A stretch of 64,000 bases of DNA from Nostocoides sp. HKS02 (GCF_009707485.1 NZ_CP046121.1:2728001-2792000), one strand, 5' to 3'. Shown: positions 24,589 through 34,038, numbered from the stretch's first letter. The notes: a model not told the origin generated them from the letters alone. Numbers and translations: made by a program.

Positions 24589-25728
24589 CTACCTGTCGTG
24601 GTTCGCGGTCTGCGCGACGGCTTGGCGTGGACCGCCGACCAGGTCGTGGATCGTGTCGACGACCTGGTCGGCGGCCGTGCGGTCCCCGAAGGGGCTCGGG
24701 AGCCGTTGCAGCCTCGAGACTCGGTGGGCGTGCCCATGGAGCATCGCCTCGACGCTGTGGCCGAGCTGCGGCCCGGGCTCGACCAGCACGGCGAAGTCGG
24801 CCATGGCCTCGGGGCGCTCCGTGGACTGCCGGACGACCACGAGGGGGCGCTTGAGCACGGTGCACTCCTCCTGGACCCCGCCGGAGTCCGAGACGAGGAC
24901 GGCGGCGTGCGCGGCCAGGCCGAGGAACGTCGAGGACCCCATCGGCTCGACCACCCGCAGGTGGTCGAGCAGTCCCGCCAGCCCGCCGCTGGCGGCCGCC
25001 GCCGCGGTCCGCGGGTGCAGCGGCAGCACCACGGGCAGGGGCAGCGCGGCGAGCTCGGTCAGGATCGCGCGGAGCGTCACGGCCGAGTCGGTGTTCTCCG
25101 GGCGATGGATCGTCGCGAGCACGTAGCCGTCGGGCTTGAGACCGAGCTCGACCAGGAGCCGCAGCCGTGCCGCCCGCTCGGGGAGCTGGTCCAGAACCGA
25201 CTCGACGACGGTGTTGCCGGTGAGCCGGATCCGGGTGGCCGGGATCCCCTCGGCGAGCAGGTTCTCCACGTTGGCCGCGGTGGCGGCGCAGAGCACGTCG
25301 GCGAGGTGGTCGGTCATGACCCGGTTGTGCTCCTCGGGCATCGCGCGGTCGTTGCTGCGCAGGCCGGCCTCGACGTGCACGAGTGCGACGCCGCGCGCGT
25401 TGGCGGCCAGGGCTCCGGCAAGGGTGGAGTTCGTGTCGCCCTGGACGACGGTCGCGACGAACTCACGCTCCGCGAAGAGGCGGTCGAGCCCGAGCAGCAT
25501 GTGCGAGATCTGCTCCGCGCGACCGTACCCGCCGGCGCCCAGCCGCAGCTGTGGGTCGGCGAGGCCGTGTTCGCGCAGGAACACCTCGGACATGCTCGCG
25601 TCGTAGTGCTGACCCGTATGCACGACGAACGCGGCGTCGCCCAGGCGGCGAATCACGGGCGCGAGCTTGACGATCTCAGGCCTCGTGCCCAGGACGACTG
25701 CGACACTGGCCCGGGGTAGGCCCCTCAC
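24589..25728 (-). CDS. wecB: UDP-N-acetylglucosamine 2-epimerase (non-hydrolysing)
   Basis: A 379-aa GT-B-fold epimerase interconverting UDP-GlcNAc and UDP-ManNAc. Family landmarks are LGTRPEIVKLAPVI (13-26), HTGQHYDASM (about 37-46), VQGDTNSTLAGALAA, HVEAGLRSNDRAMPEEHNR, TIHRPENTD and VSDSGGVQEEC. Length is typical. It supplies an activated amino sugar for a cell-surface glycan, matching the glycosyltransferase two genes downstream. Its GTG overlaps the GEVED gene stop (GTGA, 25725-25728), so expression is coupled to that secreted protein. No wecC-type dehydrogenase is present here. Confidence 0.92.
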   Translation of the reverse strand: MRGLPRASVAVVLGTRPEIVKLAPVIRRLGDAAFVVHTGQHYDASMSEVFLREHGLADPQLRLGAGGYGRAEQISHMLLGLDRLFAEREFVATVVQGDTNSTLAGALAANARGVALVHVEAGLRSNDRAMPEEHNRVMTDHLADVLCAATAANVENLLAEGIPATRIRLTGNTVVESVLDQLPERAARLRLLVELGLKPDGYVLATIHRPENTDSAVTLRAILTELAALPLPVVLPLHPRTAAAAASGGLAGLLDHLRVVEPMGSSTFLGLAAHAAVLVSDSGGVQEECTVLKRPLVVVRQSTERPEAMADFAVLVEPGPQLGHSVEAMLHGHAHRVSRLQRLPSPFGDRTAADQVVDTIHDLVGGPRQAVAQTANHDR

Positions 25729-27158
25729 GACGCGAGCTGGCGACGGCGGGCGGACCGGCGTGCGCCGAGCAGGGCGAGGCCGCCAAGGGGAAGCAGGCCG
25801 AGCGCGATGCGCGGGTCGATCACCGGCACCGCGACCTCTGGCGTGATCGGCAGGAGGTAGTCCTCGACCTCACCGGCATCCGATGCCCCGATCGGGCTCT
25901 GCGTCTGGGCGGCGTTGTACCCGACCCGGAACCGCGCGTAGGTGTTGCCTGCGGTCAGCCCGCTCAGCCCGGACCAGGTGAGGGTCGCGCTGGCGGCGCC
26001 GGGCGCGAATGCGGCGCAGGCGCGTTCGCCGGTGTCGAACACCCCGTTCTTGTTGAAGTCGATCCACCCGCAGACGGTGCCGGGCTTGCTTGCTCCGCTG
26101 ATGGCCACGGTGGTGCTGTAGCTGGTCATCGAGGTGCTGAGCGGGCCCAGGGTGACTCCGTTGTCAGCGCCGTCGAGGGCAGCGGTCGCGCTGGCGTTCG
26201 GGGACACCGTCCCGTTGGCCACCGTCGCGTTGTCCTCGGTGACGCTGGGGCCGAGCTGCACGTCGGACAGCACCGCGCGGGCAGCGTTGCCCTGGTCGTA
26301 GGACGAGGGGGCGTCGCCGAAGTCCTCGCTGGCTGTCGCAGTGATGACGTAGTTGTCCTGGTTGTGCCTGGGGTCGCTGAGGTCGTTGTTCGTGTAGGCC
26401 GGGACTGCGCTGGTGGTCCGGGTGAACACCGCGCTGAGGTCGAACGTCACCGCGGTGACGACTCCAGTGAGCTGGACCGACCCGCAGGCGGCCGTGGCCT
26501 GCGCGTCGTACTCGTCGACGCCCAGCGAGGGGGTGGACTGGGCCGCCGTGTCGCAGCGGTAGCTCGTACTGGCGTTGGTCGCGGTGATCGCCGGACCGGA
26601 CACGGCCAGGTTGCCACCGGATAGGGCGGTCATCGTGATTCCCGGGGTGGCCAGGGTGAAGATCGAGTGGAGCTGTGACTGCGAGGTCACCGCATGGTTG
26701 GAGTCGTAGTAGAAGACGTCCCCGCCGATGCCGGCGAGGTCGAGGATCGGGTTGCGCACCGGCTGGCTGAAGGTGATGGTGATCGAACCCAACCCAGAAC
26801 AGGTGCCCACTGCTGGGCAGTTGTTGACGGCGTCGGTGGACAGCTCGACGGCCGGGGTGCTGGTCGTGAGCCCGGGGGTGAAGTCGCCGGCGACGTATCC
26901 CCGGCTGCCGAGAGTGGACGGCTGCACGACGCCAGTCAGACCGGTCGTCGAGATGGTCGTCGTCAGACCTGAGCCGGGCATCGTCAGCGTGGCCACACCC
27001 CCGCTGACCGTCGGTGCCGAGGCGGCCACCTGGTAGGCCTGCGCCGCCGGGCTGAGTGCGATGCCGACGACAGCGGTGGCGGCGCCCGCAACAGCCCACC
27101 CGGCACGACGATTCGGCGTTGTCGACGATGGTCGACGTCTGAACGTTCTCAACCTCAC
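25725..27158 (-). CDS. secreted GEVED-domain protein with C-terminal sorting-type tail
   Basis: A 477-aa exported protein. Residues 1-41 form a signal peptide ending in PAAQA. The mature part is Ser/Thr/Asn-rich beta-structure; the last globular part is a GEVED domain (AGNTYARFRVGYN ... DAGEVEDYLLPI, about 415-448). The tail VPVIDPRIALGLLPLGG, a short hydrophobic run, then ARRSARRR closely follows the PEP-CTERM layout (VPxP, helix, Arg cluster). It is therefore the likely substrate of the exosortase encoded four genes downstream. I chose the GTG at 27158 because GAGGGG lies ten bases upstream and the signal peptide starts properly. Confidence 0.72.
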   Translation of the reverse strand: MRLRTFRRRPSSTTPNRRAGWAVAGAATAVVGIALSPAAQAYQVAASAPTVSGGVATLTMPGSGLTTTISTTGLTGVVQPSTLGSRGYVAGDFTPGLTTSTPAVELSTDAVNNCPAVGTCSGLGSITITFSQPVRNPILDLAGIGGDVFYYDSNHAVTSQSQLHSIFTLATPGITMTALSGGNLAVSGPAITATNASTSYRCDTAAQSTPSLGVDEYDAQATAACGSVQLTGVVTAVTFDLSAVFTRTTSAVPAYTNNDLSDPRHNQDNYVITATASEDFGDAPSSYDQGNAARAVLSDVQLGPSVTEDNATVANGTVSPNASATAALDGADNGVTLGPLSTSMTSYSTTVAISGASKPGTVCGWIDFNKNGVFDTGERACAAFAPGAASATLTWSGLSGLTAGNTYARFRVGYNAAQTQSPIGASDAGEVEDYLLPITPEVAVPVIDPRIALGLLPLGGLALLGARRSARRRQLAS

Positions 27159-27248
27159 GATGCTTGTTCCCCTCGGCTCTGGTGTGGATCGTCCCGGCAG
27201 CACGGCCGGGCGGATCCGGACACAGGGGGGACGGCAGAGCCAGAGAAA

Positions 27249-27281
27249 AGTGACGCGGGCGTCGCAGACGCCCGCGTCACT
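27249..27281 (-). terminator. Rho-independent terminator of the MFS gene
   Basis: AGTGACGCGGGCGTC (27249-27263), a three-base loop and the exact complement (27267-27281) form a 15-bp perfect stem. Read on the minus strand it is followed by TTTCTC, a T-tract. It lies 20 bases beyond the MFS stop at 27302 and insulates the GEVED operon, whose start is at 27158. Confidence 0.8.
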
Positions 27282-27301
27282 GCACCATTGGGTCGCTCAG
27301 G

Positions 27302-28855
27302 TCAGTGGACCATCACGGGCGGAACTCCTTGCTCGTCGAGGAGGTGCGCCTCTTCGCGGCGACGGGGGAGGAAGTAGGCCGGCACCAAGGTGAGCGCCAC
27401 GAGGATCGCCGCCACCCAGTAGGTCTTGGCGAACGCCTCGGCGGCGTCAGCCAGGCCCTGCGTCACGGCCGCCGGACCACCGATCTTCTCGACGATCGAG
27501 GGGTCATGCCGGGCAGCCATGGCCGGCCCTGCGAGGGCGGACTCCTTGAAGTGGTTCGTCAGCAGCACCGACATGATCGCGACGCCCACCGAGCTGGCGA
27601 TCTGCTGGGTGATGTTGAGCAGCGTCGATCCGCGAGCCACCTCGTGGTGGGTCAGGGTCTTCAGCGCGGTCGTGAAGATGGGCATCATCGTGCCGCCCAT
27701 GCCCAGCCCCATGATGAACAGCAGCACGATGATCGTGGTGTACGACGTCGTGGACGTGATCTGGGTCAGGCCGAACATGCCGCCGCTGATGGCCACCAGG
27801 CCGAACGGCACGATGCGACCGACGGGGATCTTGTCGACCAGCGTGCCCGCGATCGGCATGGTCAGCATCGCCCCGAGACCCTGGGGTGCGACGAGCAGAC
27901 CCGCGTTGAGCGTCGACTCACCGCGCACCGACTGGAAGTAGGTCGGCACGAGCAGCAGGCCACCGAAGAACGCCGCCGCGAACAGGAACATGGTCAGCGT
28001 CGAGACCGTGAGGTTGCGGTTGCGGAACAGCCGCAGGTCGAGCAACGGGTGCTGTGGCCGGAACGAGTGGAAGACGAACGTCACCATCAGCGCGAGCCCG
28101 ATGAGCATGTTCACGTAGACCTTGGGGTCGTTCATCGTGCCCTTGGCCGGGATCGAGGAGATGCCGAAGAGGAACAGGGCCAGGCCCGGGGACATGAGCG
28201 CGACGCCCAGCAGGTCGAGGGACTCAGACGGCTCGGTGTGGTCCTTGGGCAGGGCGACGAACGCGTAGATCACGGCGATGACCCCGAGCGGCACGTTGAT
28301 GAGGAAGATCCAGTGCCACGAGTAGTGCTCGATGAGCCAGCCGCCGAGGATGGGGCCGCCGATGGGGCCGAGCAGCATGGGAACACCCAGGATCGCCATG
28401 AGGCGCCCCATGCGTGCCGGACCGGCGGCGCGGGTCATGATCGTCATGCCCAGGGGCATGAGCATGCCGCCACCGAGCCCCTGCAGGACCCGGAACCCGA
28501 TCAGCATGGTGATCGAGGTGGCGGAGGCGCACAGGGCCGATCCCATCGTGAAGAGGATGATCGCCAGGATGTAGAGCCGCTTGGTGCCGAACCGGTCGGC
28601 GGCCCAGCCCGTGAGCGGGATGACCGTCGCCAGTGCCAACGTGTAGGCGGTGACGGTCCACGCGACGGTCGAGTAGGCCAGCGGCTTCGAGGGGGAGTCG
28701 GCAAAGACGTCCTGGAAGACCGGGAGCGCGACGTTGACGACGGTGATGTCGAGGATCGACATGATGGCGCCGAGCACGACGACACCGGCGATCTTGAGGA
28801 CCGCGGCATCGATCTTGTCGGGATACGCCACTGGGGTGGCGGATGGAGCAGACAC
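27302..28855 (-). CDS. MFS multidrug exporter, DHA2 (EmrB/QacA) family
   Basis: A 517-aa, 14-TM proton antiporter. Motif C-like and family signatures include SILDITVVNVALPVFQ (TM1), LTGWAADRFGTKRLY (motif A, between TM2 and TM3), FRVLQGLGGGMLMPLG and LGPIGGPILGGWLIEHYSW (motif C). The GTG at 28855 is chosen because GGAGGT sits four bases upstream; the frame is open far upstream but without conserved sequence. A terminator follows it. Upstream lie an inverted repeat (28924-28937) and three 12-bp direct repeats that could be regulatory. The exported compound is unknown. Confidence 0.9.
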   Translation of the reverse strand: MSAPSATPVAYPDKIDAAVLKIAGVVVLGAIMSILDITVVNVALPVFQDVFADSPSKPLAYSTVAWTVTAYTLALATVIPLTGWAADRFGTKRLYILAIILFTMGSALCASATSITMLIGFRVLQGLGGGMLMPLGMTIMTRAAGPARMGRLMAILGVPMLLGPIGGPILGGWLIEHYSWHWIFLINVPLGVIAVIYAFVALPKDHTEPSESLDLLGVALMSPGLALFLFGISSIPAKGTMNDPKVYVNMLIGLALMVTFVFHSFRPQHPLLDLRLFRNRNLTVSTLTMFLFAAAFFGGLLLVPTYFQSVRGESTLNAGLLVAPQGLGAMLTMPIAGTLVDKIPVGRIVPFGLVAISGGMFGLTQITSTTSYTTIIVLLFIMGLGMGGTMMPIFTTALKTLTHHEVARGSTLLNITQQIASSVGVAIMSVLLTNHFKESALAGPAMAARHDPSIVEKIGGPAAVTQGLADAAEAFAKTYWVAAILVALTLVPAYFLPRRREEAHLLDEQGVPPVMVH

Positions 28856-28923
28856 GGGTACCTCCGCATGGGTCAGAAGGGGACGCGCCCCCGCAACGTC
28901 AACCTGCGCAATCGAGGCTAGTC

Positions 28924-28993
28924 CTGTCCCCTGACAGCGCGCTCGACCTTTCTCATCGGTGCAGGTCAGGGTGCAGGTCAGGGTGCAGGTCAG
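28924..28993. repeat. inverted repeat and three tandem 12-bp repeats upstream of the MFS gene
   Basis: CTGTC(CCCT)GACAG at 28924-28937 is an exact inverted repeat. Downstream, GGTGCAGGTCAG is repeated three times without change at 28958-28969, 28970-28981 and 28982-28993. The last copy overlaps the stop codon of the VOC gene (28990-28992). The segment is the only intergenic space before the MFS gene, so repressor or activator binding is plausible; simple replication slippage is the alternative. Confidence 0.5.
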
Positions 28994-29460
28994 GACCGTC
29001 CGGCCGCTTCGAGCACCGCGATGTCGAGCTTCTTCATCTGCATCATCGCGGCGAACACCTTCGACGCCCGCTCGGGATCTCCCGAGGCGATCTGGTCCCA
29101 GTTCTCCGGAACGACCTGCCAGGACAGCCCGAACTTGTCCTTCAGCCAGCCGCAGGGACCCTCCTCGCCACCGTCGGCCGTCAGCGCGCTCCAGTAGTGG
29201 TCGATCTCCGCCTGGTCCTTGCAGTCGATCGTCAGCGAGATCGCCTCGTCGAAGTGGAACTCCGGGCCGCCGTTCAAGGCGACGTACGGTGTCCCGTCGA
29301 GCTCGAAGGCGACGGTGAGCACCTGACCGGCCCGGGGCCCCGACCCGTCGGGATAGTGCGCGACCGTCGTGATCGCGGAGTGAGGGAACACCGAGGTGTA
29401 GAACTCGGCGGCGTCGTGGGCCTCGGTGTCGAACCACAGGCAGGGGTAGGTGCGCGGCAT
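28990..29460 (-). CDS. VOC-family protein, 3-demethylubiquinone-methyltransferase-like
   Basis: A 156-aa two-module VOC protein. It begins MPRTYPCLWFDTEAHDAAEFYTSVF and contains NGGPEFHFDEAISLTIDCKDQAEIDHYWSAL and GWLKDKFGLSWQVVPE, all typical of the PhnB-like 3-dmu-9_3-mt family. The start at 29460 has GGAAGGAG in front, so the in-frame ATG at 29505 is not used. Function is unknown; the family has no confirmed activity in most bacteria. It is transcribed toward the MFS gene, 134 bases away. Confidence 0.88.
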   Translation of the reverse strand: MPRTYPCLWFDTEAHDAAEFYTSVFPHSAITTVAHYPDGSGPRAGQVLTVAFELDGTPYVALNGGPEFHFDEAISLTIDCKDQAEIDHYWSALTADGGEEGPCGWLKDKFGLSWQVVPENWDQIASGDPERASKVFAAMMQMKKLDIAVLEAAGRS

Positions 29461-29561
29461 CGCAGTCTCCTTCCGGCGCCGGGCGCTCACCCGGCATACC
29501 TCCACTCAGACTGCCACCGTGTCGAAAACTCATCGGCCGGCGATGCCGTAGCGTCGGTGCC

Positions 29562-30449
29562 GTGCCGGACGTCCCCCTCCCGCTCGCCCAGGCCATGCAA
29601 CGGCTGTATGCCGCCGGGCTCGACGAGTTCATGGCCGTGCGCAGCGAGCTCGTGGCCCGCACCCGCGCCGAGGGTGAGCGCGCCATGGCGGCGGACATCG
29701 GCAAGCTGCGCAAGCCCAGCGTGGCGGCGTGGGCGGTGAACCTCACCGCGCGCCAGTCGCCTGAGGTGGTGCTCGCGCTGGTACGCCTGGGGTCGCGCAT
29801 GCGCGCCGCCCAGGGTCGCCTCGACACGGCGGCGCTCACGGCACTACGGCCCGAGCGGGACGCGGTGGTGCGGGACTTCGTGGAGGCCGCGGTCCGAGAG
29901 ACCGAGAGCGCGGGGCGGTCGCTCGGGCCGGGCGCCCGTGAGGAGGTGCGGGCCACCGCGGTCGCGGCGCTCGCGGATGAGGGTGCCGGCGCCGCGGTCA
30001 GCTCGGGCCAGCTCACGAGGGCCCTCTCCTACAGCGGTTTCGGTGAGGTGGACCTCTCCGAGGCGGTGGCCAGGACAGCCTCGGGTGCGATCCTCACCCT
30101 GGTGCCGGGAGCCAGGGATGAGGGGGACCGTGCGGGGGAGACTGCCGGAGACACCGCCGGGGACGCTGCTGGGGACACCGACCAGCCGTCACTCGGCGAC
30201 CTCGAGCAGGCCCTCGAGGCCGCGGACAGCCAGCTGGCCCAGGCCGAGCAGGCGGTGGCGCGCGCTCGCGAGCGTGCCGAGGAGACGCGTGAGCGGCTGG
30301 CGGTCGTCGAACGACAGCTCGCCAAGGCGCGCGAGGCCGACGAACGAGCCCTGGAGGAGGTCACCGACGCGGTCCGCGCGCGCAAGCAGGCGGCCGCTGC
30401 CCGGAGCGCCGCGGAGCAGGCTCTCGCCTCGGGGTCGACCCTGAGGTGA
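29562..30449 (+). CDS. hypothetical protein with coiled-coil C-terminus
   Basis: A 295-aa protein of a type widespread in actinobacteria, with no assigned function that I know. The N-terminal 190 residues are mainly helical (LPLAQAMQRLYAAGLDEFM; KLRKPSVAAWAVNLTARQ). A Gly/Asp-rich linker with GETAGDTAGDAAGDT repeats follows (about 196-208). The C-terminus is a long heptad-rich helix (QAEQAVARARERAEETRERL). It has no membrane segment. The GTG at 29562 is used. The gene is divergent from the VOC gene and monocistronic by appearance. Confidence 0.65.
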   Translation: MPDVPLPLAQAMQRLYAAGLDEFMAVRSELVARTRAEGERAMAADIGKLRKPSVAAWAVNLTARQSPEVVLALVRLGSRMRAAQGRLDTAALTALRPERDAVVRDFVEAAVRETESAGRSLGPGAREEVRATAVAALADEGAGAAVSSGQLTRALSYSGFGEVDLSEAVARTASGAILTLVPGARDEGDRAGETAGDTAGDAAGDTDQPSLGDLEQALEAADSQLAQAEQAVARARERAEETRERLAVVERQLAKAREADERALEEVTDAVRARKQAAAARSAAEQALASGSTLR

Positions 30450-30486
30450 CTAGTCACTCCCGGGGTCAATCTGGGTAGGACGCCTG

Positions 30487-31557
30487 ATGCGCACGCCGCC
30501 TGACCGGCGGCACAGTGGACCCATGGCGCAGACCACCGTCATCGCTCCGCGCATCTCCACCCGCACCGCCGCGATCAAGCTGCTGGTGTCCGGCGCGGCT
30601 GCCGCTGCCCTGCTGGCGCTCGCGTTGCCCCGAGTCGCCGGAGTGCCCTGGTCCCAGATCGGGGGCGCGCTCGCCGGGCTGTCTGTCGCGCAGCTGGTCC
30701 TGCTCACGGTCGTCTGGCTCGCGGGGCTGTGGGTGCACACGCCGGCCCTCACCGCTGCGCTGCCGGGCCTGTCCCACCGCCGGGCGTTCCTGCTCAACCT
30801 CACCGGCTCCTTCGTCTCGAACCTGCTGCCGCTCGGCGGAGCGGCCGGCACGGTGGCGAACTGGCGGATGGCGCGGTCCTGGGGCTTCGCGTCGACTGCC
30901 TTTGCCCGGTGGGCCATCGTCACCAACCTGTTCGACGTGGGGCTCAAGCTGGTGCTCCCGGGCATCGCGTTCGGCTGGCTGGCGGTCGCCGGCGTGGAGG
31001 CGACGTCCACGGTGCACGCCGCGGCCTACGTCGGGCTCGCGCTGCTCACCGTCGTCGCGCTGGCCGTGTGGCTCGTGGCCCGCGACGACCGGGCCGCGCA
31101 CTGGCTGGGCGGCCGCGCCGACCGGATCTGCGCCCGCGTTCGCCTCCTGCGCCCCACCGGCGAGGGGTACGCCGCCCGCGCCTCTGCCTTCCGCCGCGAC
31201 AGTGCTGCCCTCGTCGCGGACGGGTGGCCCCAGATGGTCTTCGGCAAGGCCGCGTATGCCGCGCTGCAGGCCGTGCTGCTGTGGCTCTCGCTGCGGATGC
31301 TGGGAGCCGACGTCGACCCCGGCGTCGTGCTCGCCGCCTACGCGGTGGAGCGCATCCTGTCGATCGCCGTCATCACCCCAGGGGCCACCGGGGTGGTCGA
31401 GGTCGGAGTGACCGGCGTACTGGTCGCCCTCGGCGTCGCGGCGACTCCAGCCGCAGCCGGGGTGCTGCTCTACCGGGCCTTCACCTTCGGGATGGAGATC
31501 CCCGTGGGCGGCCTGTCGCTGCTCGCCTGGTCACTGCGCCGCGCGGAAGCGGCGTAG
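30487..31557 (+). CDS. lysylphosphatidylglycerol-synthase-type transmembrane protein (UPF0104)
   Basis: A 356-aa integral membrane protein with about eight hydrophobic helices, matching the LPG_synthase_TM/UPF0104 flippase-like family. Conserved spots are [24 protein letters not shown] (in two parts) and the C-terminal [12 protein letters not shown]. It lacks the soluble lysyl-transferase domain of MprF. It may move a lipid or glycolipid; actual activity is unknown. The start is either ATG 30487, preceded by AGGA, or ATG 30523; the mature region is unaffected. Its end overlaps the corrected copA end by 27 bases on the other strand. Confidence 0.8.
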   Translation: MRTPPDRRHSGPMAQTTVIAPRISTRTAAIKLLVSGAAAAALLALALPRVAGVPWSQIGGALAGLSVAQLVLLTVVWLAGLWVHTPALTAALPGLSHRRAFLLNLTGSFVSNLLPLGGAAGTVANWRMARSWGFASTAFARWAIVTNLFDVGLKLVLPGIAFGWLAVAGVEATSTVHAAAYVGLALLTVVALAVWLVARDDRAAHWLGGRADRICARVRLLRPTGEGYAARASAFRRDSAALVADGWPQMVFGKAAYAALQAVLLWLSLRMLGADVDPGVVLAAYAVERILSIAVITPGATGVVEVGVTGVLVALGVAATPAAAGVLLYRAFTFGMEIPVGGLSLLAWSLRRAEAA

Positions 31558-33802
31558 CCGAAGGCTTGTTCGTCACGACGAAGACCGACGACAGTGCCAT
31601 GGCGGCGCCGGCGATCATCGGGCTCAGGTACCCGAGAGCGGCCAGCGGGATCGCGGCCACGTTGTAGGCGAAGGCCCAGAAGAGGTTGCCCTTGATGACC
31701 GCGAGCGTGCGGCGGGCCAGCCGAATGGCGTCCGGGGCCGAGCGCAGGTCACCGCGCACGAGGGTGAGGTCGCTGGCCTCGATCGCGACATCGCTGCCCG
31801 TGCCCATCGCGAGGCCGAGATCGGCCTGGACCAGAGCCGCGGCGTCGTTGACGCCGTCGCCGACCATCGCCACCGACTTCCCTTGCTGCTGCAGGGTTTT
31901 CACCACGTCGACCTTGCCCTGCGGCAGGACGTCGGCGATGACCTCGTCGATGCCCACCTGCTTCGCGACCTCGGCCGCAGCGGCCCGGTTGTCACCGGTG
32001 AGCAGCATGGGGGTGAGGCCCAGACGGCGCAGCTCCCGGATGGCCTCGGCGGACGTCTCCTTGACGGTGTCCGAGACGGCGAGCACACCGCGCGCGGAGC
32101 CGTCCCAGGCGACCACCACCGCCGTGGCGCCGCGCGCCTGGGCCGCCGACACGGCATACCCGAGGTCTGCGGGGATGGTCACCGACGCCTCCTCCAGGAA
32201 GCGTGGACGGCCGACGAGGACGGCGTGGCCCTCGACGGCGCCACGGACCCCCAGGCCCTCGGTGCTCGTGAAGGTCTCGACGGGCGGCAGCGGTCCGGAC
32301 TGGCGCGCCGCTGCGACGATGGCCCGGGCCACCGGGTGTTCGGAGGCGGCTTCGACCGCAGCGGCCAGCCGCAGCACCTCGGCGCGGCTCTGCCCCGCGA
32401 CCGGCATCACGTCGGTCAAGGTCATCCGGCCGGTGGTCACGGTGCCGGTCTTGTCGAGCAGGACCGTGTCGACCTGGCGAGTCGACTCCAGCACCTCCGG
32501 GCCCCGGATGAGCAGACCCAGCTGGGCGCCGCGGCCGGTGCCCACCATGAGGGCGGTCGGTGTCGCCAGGCCCAGGGCGCACGGGCAGGCCACAATGAGG
32601 ACCGCCACTGCGGCGGTGAACGCTGCGGTCCACCCGGCGCCCGCAGCCACCCAGGCCAGCAGCGTGATGAGGGACAGCGTGATGACCGCGGGGACGAAGA
32701 CCGCCGAGATGCGGTCGGCAAGCCGCTGCACCTGGGCCTTGCCGTTCTGGGCGTCCTCGACGAGCAGGGCCATCTGGGCGAGCTGGGTGTCGGCCCCCAC
32801 CCGGGTTGCCCGGACGACGAGGCGTCCGCCGACGTTCACCGTGGCTCCGATGACGCGGTCGCCCGGGCCGACCTCGACCGGCATCGACTCGCCGGTCACG
32901 AGCGCGGCGTCGAGCGCCGAGGTGCCCGACTCGACCTCGCCATCGGTCGCGATCTTCTCGCCCGGGCGCACGACGAACCGCATGCCCACCTGGAGGTCGG
33001 CGACGGCGATGCGCTCTTCGGCGGCCTGCGGTCCGTCGCCCCGGATCACGGAGACGTCCTTGGCGCCCAGCTCGAGCAGGGCGCGCAACGCGGCACTCGA
33101 GGCGCGCTGGGCGCGAGCCTCGGCATACCGGCCCGCAAGCAGGAACGTGGTCACCCCCGCCGCGGCCTCGAGGTAGATGGTGTCGGCCCCGTTGGTGCGC
33201 TGGATCGCCAGGCTGAAGTCATGCGTCATGCCGAGCTCGCCGGCGGAGCCGAAGAACAACGCGTAGAGCGACCAGCCCAACGCCGCGAGGGTGCCGACCG
33301 AGACCAGGGTGTCCATGGTCGACTGGCCGTGCCGCAGGTTGAGCCACGCCGCCCGGTGGAACGGCAGCCCACCCCACACCACCACCGGGATGGTGAGGGC
33401 CAACGAGATCCACTGCCAGGACCGGAACTGCAGTGCCGGGGTCATGGCGAGCAGCACGACGGGGGCGCTGAGCAGGGCGGAGACCACGAGGCGCTGGCGC
33501 AGGCTGCGGAGGGCGGTGCGCTTGGGGTCGGCGTATGCCGCCGGGCCGGCTGCTGGGCCTTCGATGGTGGTGGGTGCGGCCGCTGGCAGCGTCGCGGTGT
33601 AGCCGGTGCGCTCGACGACCTCGACAAGGTCCTGCGGTCGCACGGAGTCCGGGAAGCGGACCTTGGCCTTCTCGGTCGAGTAGTTCACGGTGGCGACGAC
33701 GCCCTCGAGCTTGTTGAGCTTCTTCTCGACTCGGGTGGCGCACGAGGCGCAGGTCATGCCGCCGATGACGAGCTCGACGTCGCGTCGAGTGTCCTCGGTC
33801 AT
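31531..33802 (-). CDS. copA: copper-exporting P1B-type ATPase (C-terminus frame-broken)
   Basis: A 756-aa Cu(I) exporter after correction. It has an N-terminal heavy-metal domain with GGMTCASC (Cys18, Cys21), the membrane CPC motif (406-408), the phosphorylation site DKTGT (Asp450), then TGDN and [12 protein letters not shown]. The last residues are disrupted: GCTTGTT at 31564-31570 (coding strand AACAAGC) carries one extra base. Without it the protein ends [16 protein letters not shown] at 31531, the normal CopA terminus. As written it runs on to 31481. Its ATG overlaps the copZ stop (ATGA), forming a csoR-copZ-copA unit. Confidence 0.94.
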
Positions 33803-34017
33803 GGCGTGAGGTGGTAGTCGCCGGCTTCGTCGAGGGCAGCGCTCACCTCGGCGGGGGTGAGCGCGCGGACGGCCTCGACGTGGACCGTGGACGTGCCCGC
33901 GGGGTCGAGGTCGACGTGGACGGTGCTCACGCCGTCGAGGGCCTCGAGCTCCTCGGTGACGGCGTGGACGCAGTGGGCGCAGGTCATGCCCGTGACGGCG
34001 AAGTTCTGGGTGGTCAT
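33799..34017 (-). CDS. copZ: copper chaperone CopZ (heavy-metal-associated domain)
   Basis: A 72-aa ferredoxin-like metal-binding protein. The Cu(I) site MTCAHC is at residues 10-15 and the fold elements ([19 protein letters not shown]) are standard. It delivers copper in the cytoplasm to CopA, whose gene it overlaps by four bases, ensuring coupled synthesis. It is 21 bases downstream of csoR. Expression should be induced by copper through CsoR release from the operator at 34348-34364. Confidence 0.92.
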   Translation of the reverse strand: MTTQNFAVTGMTCAHCVHAVTEELEALDGVSTVHVDLDPAGTSTVHVEAVRALTPAEVSAALDEAGDYHLTP

Positions 34018-34038
34018 GAGGTCTCCTCGTGGCAGGGT

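Noticed and set aside
27162..27168. GCTTGTT upstream of the GEVED gene as another indel
   Set aside because: It lies in the untranslated leader, where no frame can test it.
27302..30016. A 904-aa minus-strand protein covering the MFS exporter and upstream DNA
   Set aside because: The upstream part is the antisense shadow of the VOC and coiled-coil genes; a good ribosome-binding site and GTG at 28855 define the real start.
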